Shown here: piece by piece, positions 1-5,456 of the stretch
Position numbering within the stretch: the stretch's first letter is position 1
Layout: each line of letters opens with the position of its first letter
Origin: Acidobacteriota bacterium
GTDB lineage: Bacteria; Acidobacteriota; Terriglobia; Bryobacterales; JACQDG01
NCBI GenBank assembly: GCA_016201185.1
Contig: JACQDG010000281.1
Span: 1 to 5,456 of the forward strand
DNA: 5,456 nt
Direction of reading: 5' to 3'
Translations under genes and position numbers: made by a program
Notes under the pieces: model-generated
Database searches by the model: none
Told to the model about the DNA's origin: nothing
Seen by the model: the letters and a program-made list of their open reading frames with translations, nothing else

Positions 1-2011
1 CTACGATTTCCTGGAGCGGCTCGGGATTACCTTACTTCTGGCCAAGGACATCCTCCCGGAAAAAACCGCAGACCTGGGCCTACCCTTGCTTAAAGAACGG
101 CGGGACACGCCTTTTACGCGCCGCGGTCTGCTCATTTCCAATATCTATCCGAACCGTGGAATCATGCACCTCTCCGAGGTGAAGGCCATGCTCGACCAGA
201 TGGCGAAGCTGAAGATGAACTACCTTCAGTTTTTCTGGTTTGAGCACGAGCCCTGGATCAATTTTGGCTTCCGCGGCGAAAACAAGTTGCTGGGCGACGC
301 CACCGGCAAGGAGACCGGGTACCTGACCTGGCGATACAACTACGGCTCGTACTTGATCAAGGATCTGCCCGTGGGACAGAACCTCTTCAACGGGCGCACC
401 CGAATGGCCCCGGCAGAGTTCCAGAACGTAGAGACGCCGGAAGACGCCTTCCGGGTGGCGAAGTCCTTTCTTACTGAAATCATCCGCTATGCAGGAACCA
501 GAAAAATCAAGGTGTGGCTGGACATCGACCCCACCACGCTTCCCGGAAACTTGGCGCGCTTTGCCAGCCGGGCGCCCAATCTGAGCCTGCCGTTTCATCC
601 GATTCTCGGCACCCACATGTGCCCGGCCGATCCCGAGCTGCATGAGATGAACGAAAACCGGCTCCGGGCGCTGGCGGAGACTTATCCCGAAGCTGAAGGA
701 TACTATCTGTATATACCGGAGATGTTTCCCGATTGCAAGGATGAGCTGAATCGCCATTTTTTGATCGGCGAGCGTCCCAAATATGAGGACGTGCTTAAAC
801 TCTGGGCCCCGTTCACCAGTTACGAGCGGAACCCCATCGTGGTTCTAGATTCGACGAGCAGCTCTCTCCACATCGTCCAGAAAATGATCGAAGCGCGGGA
901 CCGCCTTGCCCCTAAGGCCAGGCTGGGCATCGGAGGTATCGGCCGCGGGTTCCTGCTGCCTCATATGGACAAGATGTTTCCGAAGGACGTGGCCTTCACC
1001 GACATGGAATCGCGGGGCATATGGACGCCCAGCGGCGTTCCCATGGAGTACTTCGGAGGGATGGGGGAGCGCGAGCGCACGATTGTTCCCCGTCTGGACG
1101 ACGACTCGAGCATGTTCGGCATGCAATTTAACGTGAACCTATACTACAAGGACCGCGTGCTGGCAGGCTCGGTCGAGAACGGGGTGGCGGGATTCGCAGG
1201 GCAGTTGAATCGCCCGCGGGGCCTGGAACAGAACTACCGTTATCTGGCGGAAGGAGCTTACAACCCGAACTTGAAGCCGCAAGAGTTCTACGCCAATTAC
1301 GCCCGGCGCCTTTTCGGGGCCGCCGCGCAGAAGCAGATGGTGAAAGCCTTTGAGGCCTTGGAAGCCAACGAGGAGTATCTCGGCTGGACCGGGGCGGGCA
1401 ATTTCAACTGCTGCGGCGTGTTGCCGGAAATTTCCGCTGCGTATAACTACTACCGCCGCGCCAACCCGTATGACGGGCCCGGGGACCTGGATGCATTCGT
1501 CAGCGAGAGCCACGAACAGATCCGGCGGTTCACCCGCGCGATCGCCTACCTAGAGACGGCGCTGGAGGCCATGAAAGCAGCGGAAACGGAGACGGCTCCC
1601 CACGGGCGAGAGGAGCTGCGCTACCTTCAGAACAAAGCCGAGTCGTACAAGATGCTTTTCCAGACCCTGATCGCGCTGCGAAACGCTTACATCGACCTGG
1701 ACGCCGCCTTCCGCCTGCGCGGGACGGTGGATCGAGTGGAGTTCGTGCGTCGGCTCGACGCGGCCATGGAAGAGTTCCGGCAAGCGCGCCGAATGGGCCG
1801 CCAGACCACGGAAAAGTTCGCCGAGGTCATCGACCACGCCTCGGACCTGGGCGTGCTCTACCGCGCCAACCTGTTTCTCGTGACCGGCTTCGAGCTGGTG
1901 GAGCAAACCATGCAAAACGTGGTGAACTACCATCACGGCAGGCAGTACACGACTCCGGTCGCCTGGGACAAGATTTACCCCGGCTATCCGGTATTTCAAC
2001 CAAGCTGGTGA
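1..2011 (+). CDS. Glycoside-hydrolase-like protein (GH67/GH20-type fold), 5'-truncated by window edge
   Basis: The reading frame is open from the first complete codon (base 2) to TGA 2009-2011, about 669 codons, so the true start lies upstream. The TTG at 86 is not a credible start because the residues before it (YDFLERLGI...DILPE) look like the end of the small alpha/beta domain that precedes the barrel in alpha-glucuronidases and beta-hexosaminidases. The barrel seems to begin near 115 (RRGLLISNIYPNRGI, then KMNYLQFFWFEHEPW). Possible active-site acids lie at likely strand ends: LDID near 523-534, YIPEMFPD with Glu at 719-721, TDMES with Asp 1001 and Glu 1007, and RLDDD at 1097-1105. NRPRGLEQN (1208-1234) resembles a late-barrel sugar-binding segment. 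From about 1500 the protein is predicted largely helical, as in the C-terminal domains of GH67 and GH115 enzymes. It probably hydrolyses a plant or microbial glycan. Family, substrate and any signal peptide cannot be settled because the N-terminus is missing. It overlaps or nearly touches the mutarotase gene, suggesting co-transcription. Confidence 0.72.
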   Translation, partial: YDFLERLGITLLLAKDILPEKTADLGLPLLKERRDTPFTRRGLLISNIYPNRGIMHLSEVKAMLDQMAKLKMNYLQFFWFEHEPWINFGFRGENKLLGDATGKETGYLTWRYNYGSYLIKDLPVGQNLFNGRTRMAPAEFQNVETPEDAFRVAKSFLTEIIRYAGTRKIKVWLDIDPTTLPGNLARFASRAPNLSLPFHPILGTHMCPADPELHEMNENRLRALAETYPEAEGYYLYIPEMFPDCKDELNRHFLIGERPKYEDVLKLWAPFTSYERNPIVVLDSTSSSLHIVQKMIEARDRLAPKARLGIGGIGRGFLLPHMDKMFPKDVAFTDMESRGIWTPSGVPMEYFGGMGERERTIVPRLDDDSSMFGMQFNVNLYYKDRVLAGSVENGVAGFAGQLNRPRGLEQNYRYLAEGAYNPNLKPQEFYANYARRLFGAAAQKQMVKAFEALEANEEYLGWTGAGNFNCCGVLPEISAAYNYYRRANPYDGPGDLDAFVSESHEQIRRFTRAIAYLETALEAMKAAETETAPHGREELRYLQNKAESYKMLFQTLIALRNAYIDLDAAFRLRGTVDRVEFVRRLDAAMEEFRQARRMGRQTTEKFAEVIDHASDLGVLYRANLFLVTGFELVEQTMQNVVNYHHGRQYTTPVAWDKIYPGYPVFQPSW

Positions 2012-2015
2012 GGAG
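2011..2015 (+). promoter_or_regulatory. Ribosome binding site deciding the mutarotase start
   Basis: AGGAG sits four bases before GTG 2020 and begins on the last base of the upstream TGA stop. The competing in-frame GTG at 2008 has no purine-rich element ahead of it. This favours 2020, although the spacing is on the short side. Ribosomes ending on the hydrolase gene would be placed directly on this site, so translational coupling is likely. Confidence 0.55.
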
Positions 2016-2019
2016 ACAA

Positions 2020-2310
2020 GTGCGACAAGCTTTCATACTGACGATTCGCCCTGGCATGGAGGAACGCTATCGGGAAACGCACCGGGCGGTATGGCCGGAG
2101 TTGATCGTGGAAGCCAGCCGGGCGGGCATTCGCAATCACAGCAGCTTCGTGAACGGCAGGACTGTCTTCGTCTATGTGGAGGCTGATAACATCGACGAAG
2201 CCAATGAAAAATTGATGCAGGTCCCGATCAAGCTCCGCTGGAACAAGTTCATGGAGGATATTCTGGAACCCGGCAGCACGCCCCTGGAAGAAGTGTTCCA
2301 CATGGATTGA
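2020..2310 (+). CDS. rhaM: L-rhamnose mutarotase family protein (RhaM/RhaU-like)
   Basis: This 96-residue protein matches the L-rhamnose mutarotase family (EC 5.1.3.32), about 104 residues in E. coli, which interconverts alpha and beta anomers of L-rhamnose in the cytoplasm. Visible family marks are the N-terminal RQAFIL strand, Tyr17, the HRAVWPEL motif with His21 (likely catalytic) and Trp25, the central TVFVYVEA strand, the LRWNKFM motif with Trp74, and the terminal LEEVFHMD, which matches the family's LQEVFYL-type ending. The start is taken as GTG 2020 because MRQAF aligns with the E. coli N-terminus and has a ribosome binding site. GTG 2008 would add four residues and overlap the hydrolase stop as GTGA. 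The gene lies between a glycan hydrolase and an isomerase-like gene, which fits sugar catabolism. Family membership is firm; rhamnose as the substrate is less so, since relatives may act on fucose or other sugars and no rhaA, rhaB or rhaD is visible. Confidence 0.88.
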   Translation: MRQAFILTIRPGMEERYRETHRAVWPELIVEASRAGIRNHSSFVNGRTVFVYVEADNIDEANEKLMQVPIKLRWNKFMEDILEPGSTPLEEVFHMD

Positions 2311-2311
2311 G

Positions 2312-2317
2312 GGAGGG
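2312..2317 (+). promoter_or_regulatory. Ribosome binding site for the isomerase-like gene
   Basis: GGAGGG lies five bases before GTG 2323, directly after the mutarotase stop at 2308-2310. This good spacing supports the GTG as the true start; no nearby in-frame ATG competes with it. Confidence 0.65.
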
Positions 2318-2322
2318 CTCTG

Positions 2323-3729
2323 GTGCATCTGCCGCTGCGCGTCGGTCTTGTTCCGCTCTATGTCGAATACTACGAGACGGTCGTGCCGGGGATCCAAGCG
2401 ACCAAACTGGCGCTTATTGAGAAAGCAAAGCGGGCCATCGGCGGCGAGTACGACCTTACGGTTTTTGACCCCGTGCGGGGTGTGGAAGCCGCCAGGCTGA
2501 CCCGGGCGAGCCTGCTCGACGGCGGTTTCGATTGCCTGATTGTGCTTCCGCTGGTGGCGACCTTCTCGCAGTTGTCCGATGAACTCGTACAGGGCTGGCG
2601 GAAGCCCCTTTTGTTGCTGAGCGCGATGGCGGGGACACGCCTGCCGCACACTATGACCATGACCAGGGCCGTGGCCGAGAGCCAGTCTTTCGGCTCTCAG
2701 GCGATTGCGAACGGCTGGATGCGGCAGGGTATTCGCTTCAAGGCCTTGCACCTGTCGCTGAACTCCGTGGAGGTCGAGGGCGCGTTGCAGCAGTGGCTCC
2801 GAGTTCAGGAGTGCCTCGTGCGGACGCGCACCCTGCGCATCGGCCTCATCGGAGAGGTCTTCGGCGGGATGACCGATGTCCTTCTGCCAGCAAAGCAGTT
2901 TGAAGAGCACGCAGGGGCGGCGGTCGTGCCGATCCCTATGCGCTGCGTTCATGCTGCCATGAGGGAAACCACTTCCGAAGAGCTTCAGAATTTGGAAGGC
3001 GAACTCAGAAAACAGTTCGCCTGGGGAAGGTTTTCGGCGCAGGAAAAGAATTTTTCATTGCGCGCTGCTGTTGCTATTCGGAAACTAGTCGGTGAGAAGA
3101 AGCTGGATTGTGCGGCTTTCAACAGTCACGGGCCGGAAGGTTTGCAAAGCCGAGATCTCGGGCTGATGGCGGCGCTGGGAATAACGCTGGCGACCACCTC
3201 CGGCTGCCCGATGGCGGAAGTCGGCGACCTGTGCACCGCCTTCGCCATGTGGCTGGGCCGCCGGTTGTCAGGCGCCAGCTACTACACGGAACTGGATTCC
3301 GCCTATATGTCAGAGCACGAATGGTTTCTGCTCAACTCAGGAGAATACGATTTGAGCTGGCTGAGGCCAGGAGTAAAGGCTCGCCTGGTTCGCAACACCA
3401 ACTTCGCCGGCAAGAACGGCCGCGGCGTCTCGATCTGCGCGCCGCTGCGCCAAGGCTCCGCTACGATACTGAACTTCACCCCCACGCCGAATGCCGATAG
3501 CCCTTATCGGATTCAGTACTGTGAAGGGAAAATTCTGAAAAAGTGGCACCAAGAGATGGGGGTCGGCAATGCCCGTTTCGAGATACCGGGCAGCGCCTCG
3601 CGGGCCTATGGGCAGTGGCTAGAGGCAGGGCCGGTCCACCACTCAGCTACCTGTCCGGGACACCTGGGCCCGGCGCTGTCCGACTTCTGCGAGGCTATGG
3701 GCTGGACGACGCTGGAAGTCCGCGGGTAA
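2323..3729 (+). CDS. L-fucose/L-arabinose isomerase superfamily protein
   Basis: The 468-residue product resembles the FucI/AraA superfamily, metal-dependent cytoplasmic enzymes that interconvert aldoses and ketoses. The N-terminus (LRVGLVPLYVEYY) forms the first strand of a Rossmann-like domain. DCLIVLPLVATFSQ (about 66-79) fits the conserved segment near the substrate pocket, and TLRIGLIGEVFGGM (about 170-183) opens the second domain. The C-terminal region carries the likely metal site: CPMAEVGD with Glu299 and Asp302, TELD with Asp325, and the terminal VHHSATCPGH with His439, His440 and His447. At 468 residues it is near the length of arabinose isomerases (about 500) and shorter than E. 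coli FucI (about 590). The segment that often reads HCGE in relatives reads NSGE here (residues 338-341). No membrane segment or signal peptide is evident. The start is GTG with a good ribosome binding site, 12 bases after the mutarotase. It might isomerise L-rhamnose, L-fucose or a related sugar; the exact substrate, and whether it is catalytic, are inference. Confidence 0.78.
   Translation: MHLPLRVGLVPLYVEYYETVVPGIQATKLALIEKAKRAIGGEYDLTVFDPVRGVEAARLTRASLLDGGFDCLIVLPLVATFSQLSDELVQGWRKPLLLLSAMAGTRLPHTMTMTRAVAESQSFGSQAIANGWMRQGIRFKALHLSLNSVEVEGALQQWLRVQECLVRTRTLRIGLIGEVFGGMTDVLLPAKQFEEHAGAAVVPIPMRCVHAAMRETTSEELQNLEGELRKQFAWGRFSAQEKNFSLRAAVAIRKLVGEKKLDCAAFNSHGPEGLQSRDLGLMAALGITLATTSGCPMAEVGDLCTAFAMWLGRRLSGASYYTELDSAYMSEHEWFLLNSGEYDLSWLRPGVKARLVRNTNFAGKNGRGVSICAPLRQGSATILNFTPTPNADSPYRIQYCEGKILKKWHQEMGVGNARFEIPGSASRAYGQWLEAGPVHHSATCPGHLGPALSDFCEAMGWTTLEVRG
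3489..3514. repeat. Imperfect inverted repeat inside the isomerase-like gene
   Basis: GAAT-G-CCGATA is followed by the five-base loop GCCCT and then TATCGG-ATTC. This gives a ten-pair stem with one bulged base at 3493. It lies wholly within coding sequence, has no T-run after it, and may be chance. Confidence 0.35.
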
Positions 3730-3741
3730 GAGACCGGGCCC

Positions 3742-4518
3742 ATGATGCTGCAAGGCAAGACGGCCCTGGTTACCGGAGCGTCGCGGGGCATTGGGCGAGC
3801 CATCGCGCTCCGGCTGGCCCAGGAAGGAGCCGCCGTGGGCATCAACTACCTGCGGCAGGCCGAACAGGCGGAGCGCGTCGCGGCTGAGATCCGTTCCGCC
3901 GGGGGCCAGGCAGCCTTGGTTCAGGCTGACGTTGGCAACGCCGAACAAGTCCAGGCCATGGTCCGCCAGCTCGCTGAGACATTGGGTCCGGTGGAAATTC
4001 TGGTCAACAACGCGGCGGTTCTGCGCCTGGGTGAGGCTAACGATTTCGATTTCCGGCACATGGATCCGATGCGACGAACCAATGTCGACGGCGTAGTGCA
4101 TGCCATCCGGGCCGTGAGCCCCGCCATGAGAGAGCGGGGGTTCGGTAGAATCGTCAACATCACTTCCATCGCCGCGCACGGAAACAGTTTCGGCCAAAAC
4201 ACGTTCTATGCCGCTACCAAAGCCGCCGTCAACCTCCTGACCCGTCGATTTGCTCTGGAGCTGGGGCCATACGGAATAACGGTGAATGCCGTGGCTCCTG
4301 GCTTCGTCGCCACAGACATGGCCGGTCAAAACCTGACCGCGGAGGAGGCGCAGGCTCTAATGGAAGAAGCGGCCCGCCGGTCTATGGTGCGTCGGGTGGG
4401 CCGTCCCGAAGACGTTGCCCAGGCCGTCGCCTTCCTGGTGTCTCCTGACTCCGGCTTTGTTACGGCGCAAGTCCTGACAGTGGACGGCGGTCGGACCGAC
4501 TACATCGGCCACCCCTAG
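3742..4518 (+). CDS. Classical SDR-family NAD(P)-dependent oxidoreductase (FabG-like)
   Basis: This 258-residue protein is a textbook classical short-chain dehydrogenase, a cytoplasmic NAD(P)-dependent enzyme usually active as a tetramer. The cofactor-binding TGASRGIG is at 11-18, the adenine-contacting Asp63 is in ADV, and NNAA is at 89-92. The catalytic set is Asn114, Ser142, Tyr156 and Lys160 (YAATK), and the PG motif is at 186-187. The C-terminus ends in the usual LTVDGGRTDY segment. Arg15 in the glycine motif and Asn35-Tyr36 after the second strand lean towards NADP(H), as in FabG, but this is only a hint. It begins 12 bases after the isomerase-like gene with a weak AAGAGA at 3728-3733; ATG 3742 has better spacing than the adjacent ATG 3745. 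In this context a sugar or sugar-acid dehydrogenase, for example of the oxidative rhamnose or fucose routes, is likelier than fatty-acid synthesis, because no fab genes are nearby. Sequence alone cannot fix the substrate. Confidence 0.93.
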   Translation: MMLQGKTALVTGASRGIGRAIALRLAQEGAAVGINYLRQAEQAERVAAEIRSAGGQAALVQADVGNAEQVQAMVRQLAETLGPVEILVNNAAVLRLGEANDFDFRHMDPMRRTNVDGVVHAIRAVSPAMRERGFGRIVNITSIAAHGNSFGQNTFYAATKAAVNLLTRRFALELGPYGITVNAVAPGFVATDMAGQNLTAEEAQALMEEAARRSMVRRVGRPEDVAQAVAFLVSPDSGFVTAQVLTVDGGRTDYIGHP

Positions 4519-4537
4519 CCGGGGCGCCGGACTTTTC
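4507..4537 (+). terminator. Weak possible terminator after the SDR gene
   Basis: GGC 4507-4509 can pair with GCC 4526-4528, and CCCC 4512-4515 with GGGG 4521-4524 around the loop TAGCC. The alternative hairpin is CCGG 4519-4522 with CCGG 4527-4530. A short TTTT tract follows at 4533-4536. The stem is imperfect, overlaps the SDR stop codon and has only a short T-run, so it may be inefficient or not a terminator. Its position before a promoter-like sequence is the main support. Confidence 0.3.
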
Positions 4538-4555
4538 TGTCGTTTAACTTTTTTC

Positions 4556-4584
4556 TTGACATGCAACTCGAAGGATAGTAATAG
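4556..4584 (+). promoter_or_regulatory. Candidate sigma-70-type promoter for the cupin gene
   Basis: A perfect TTGACA -35 box at 4556-4561 is preceded by a T-rich stretch. Seventeen bases downstream lies TAATAG (4579-4584), which matches only three of six -10 positions. Transcription would start near 4591, leaving a leader of only about ten bases beginning at the Shine-Dalgarno element. This is the only sizeable intergenic gap in the window, so a promoter here is reasonable. The poor -10 and very short leader keep confidence moderate. Confidence 0.42.
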
Positions 4585-4588
4585 CGTT

Positions 4589-4595
4589 AAGGAGG
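4589..4595 (+). promoter_or_regulatory. Strong ribosome binding site for the cupin gene
   Basis: AAGGAGG, a near-complete anti-16S match, stands five bases before ATG 4601. It is the strongest such site in the window and fixes the start of the cupin gene. Confidence 0.8.
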
Positions 4596-4600
4596 TTTCG

Positions 4601-5456
4601 ATGGCTACCACCGTTCTTACCGGGCTCAAGAAGTGGGAGGAGCTGGTTTCCTGGTATCAGCGTTTTCCATTCGGCGACGCGGAACCTTACCCCATGAAAG
4701 TCACTCCGGAGACGGCCCACTTCATGTCCTGGGGACCAGATGCAGACGGACTGCACCGTACTCCCAATCCCGTTTACTTCTCCACCAAGGCAATGACCAC
4801 CGGGGTCTTCTCCCTCGCGCCGTGCGATTACTTCAAGCCGGGCAACCACCCCAACCCGGAGACCTATTTTATTCGCAGCGGAACCTTGTGGCTGGGAAAT
4901 GCCGATACTGGTCAGATCGTGCAGTTGGAGCCCGGTGACGCCTTGCTCATACCCGCTTTTCAATTCCACTTCGGCTACAACTTCGGGGACGAAACGGTCG
5001 AGATCCTCTTCATGATCGCCCGCCAGACGCACACCGACCAGATGCAGGCTAATCCCAACTACGACGACCACTACCAGAACTTTCGCGATCCGCTCACCCT
5101 CCACCGCGACGTCGAGGGCACTCATCAAAAACATGACTCCTGGGCCCAGCCGGATTATCAGCATGGCGACGGGCCTCAGTCGCGCATGGATGATTTGCGC
5201 TGCTGGCCTCCCCGTTCCGGGAGATCAATGAACCATGATCCGGAAATTGACAACACGCAGATCGTGGATCGGCGCGATTATCTGCATTTCGTCACGGGAC
5301 GGGACTACCAGCACCAGTTCCTAACCTCGTTTTTTTACAGCACTGACGAATTTCAAACCGGCAAGGTCAAGGTTCCACCAGGGCGGGTGACGAATCCGAT
5401 CAGCGTGAAAGGGGAACGCGTCTACTACACCATGAGCGAAACCCCGCTGGTTGTAA
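4601..5456 (+). CDS. Cupin-domain (probable bicupin) protein, 3'-truncated by window edge
   Basis: The frame is open from ATG 4601 to the window end, 285 complete codons with no stop, so the C-terminus is missing. A first cupin barrel covers roughly residues 65-140. Its first motif reads KPGNHPNPETYFIRSG, with His83 and Glu87 kept but Asn85 where the second His of the usual HxH would be. Its second motif runs from PGD (111-113) through Pro118 and His123 to Asn127, matching the G(x)5P...H(x)3N pattern apart from Phe120 in place of Gly. A linker of about 100 residues rich in His, Asp, Tyr and Trp follows. A second barrel seems to begin near 250: VKVPPGRVTNP then GERVYYTMSE, where the expected metal-binding His positions look like Asn or Ser/Lys. 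No signal peptide is evident. Cupin proteins include isomerases, dioxygenases, decarboxylases and sugar-binding proteins, so no reaction is assigned. It sits downstream of the sugar cluster, possibly under its own promoter. Confidence 0.75.
   Translation, partial: MATTVLTGLKKWEELVSWYQRFPFGDAEPYPMKVTPETAHFMSWGPDADGLHRTPNPVYFSTKAMTTGVFSLAPCDYFKPGNHPNPETYFIRSGTLWLGNADTGQIVQLEPGDALLIPAFQFHFGYNFGDETVEILFMIARQTHTDQMQANPNYDDHYQNFRDPLTLHRDVEGTHQKHDSWAQPDYQHGDGPQSRMDDLRCWPPRSGRSMNHDPEIDNTQIVDRRDYLHFVTGRDYQHQFLTSFFYSTDEFQTGKVKVPPGRVTNPISVKGERVYYTMSETPLVV

Noticed and set aside
86..88. TTG as the start of the hydrolase-like gene
   Set aside because: The frame stays open to the window edge and the residues upstream fit the family's preceding domain, so the gene is simply cut by the window.
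80..757. Minus-strand open frame of 225 codons opposite the hydrolase-like gene
   Set aside because: It is a mirror of the hydrolase coding frame with no domain of its own and no ribosome binding site that I could credit.
1996..2952. Minus-strand open frame of 318 codons opposite the mutarotase and isomerase-like genes
   Set aside because: It lies antisense to two well-supported genes, its translation has no recognisable domain, and long antisense frames are common in GC-rich DNA.
3357..3370. Short hairpin CTGGC-TGAG-GCCAG
   Set aside because: Only five pairs, inside coding sequence and with no T-run; expected by chance in GC-rich DNA.
3643..4329. Minus-strand open frame of 228 codons opposite the SDR gene
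   Set aside because: The sense strand encodes a complete SDR with all catalytic motifs; the antisense translation is low in recognisable structure.
4633..4938. Plus-strand open frame of 101 codons inside the cupin gene
   Set aside because: It is out of frame with the cupin gene, which has a strong ribosome binding site and recognisable motifs over the same bases.
1..5456. CRISPR, tRNA, insertion sequence, phage or defence module
   Set aside because: No direct-repeat array, cloverleaf-like segment, transposase or terminal inverted repeats were seen, and all five supported genes look metabolic.

Overview
The window is GC-rich (near 60 % by eye), densely packed bacterial DNA with every convincing gene on the + strand. 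Two of the five genes probably start with GTG, and gaps inside the main cluster are 8 to 12 bases. The enzyme mix (a large unclassified glycoside-hydrolase-like protein, a sugar mutarotase, a sugar-isomerase-like protein and an SDR dehydrogenase) is what one expects from a polysaccharide-degrading soil or sediment bacterium, such as Acidobacteriota, Planctomycetota or Verrucomicrobiota. That phylum guess is weak: there is no rRNA or marker gene here.

Layout. 1-2011: the 3' part of a glycoside-hydrolase-like gene whose N-terminus lies upstream of the window. 2020-2310: a small protein of the L-rhamnose mutarotase family. 2323-3729: a protein resembling the L-fucose/L-arabinose isomerase superfamily. 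3742-4518: a classical short-chain dehydrogenase/reductase (SDR). These four genes are nearly contiguous and look like one operon. An 82-base gap (4519-4600) follows, with a weak possible terminator, a consensus -35 box and a very strong ribosome binding site. It leads into a cupin-domain gene (4601-5456) that runs off the window end.

How they may work together (inference): the hydrolase would release a sugar, probably a 6-deoxyhexose or a related aldose; the mutarotase would interconvert its anomers; the isomerase-like protein would make the ketose, or the SDR would oxidise the sugar or a downstream intermediate. No kinase, aldolase, transporter or regulator is visible, so the pathway cannot be closed from this window. 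The cupin gene may be a separate transcription unit with a related role; sugar-metabolism loci often carry cupin proteins of unknown or isomerase-like function.

No tRNA, rRNA, CRISPR array, insertion sequence, phage gene or toxin/defence module was seen. The main points of interest are the unclassified hydrolase, the altered metal-site motifs of the isomerase-like protein and the cupin, and the unusual pairing of a rhamnose-type mutarotase with a non-RhaA isomerase-like protein.
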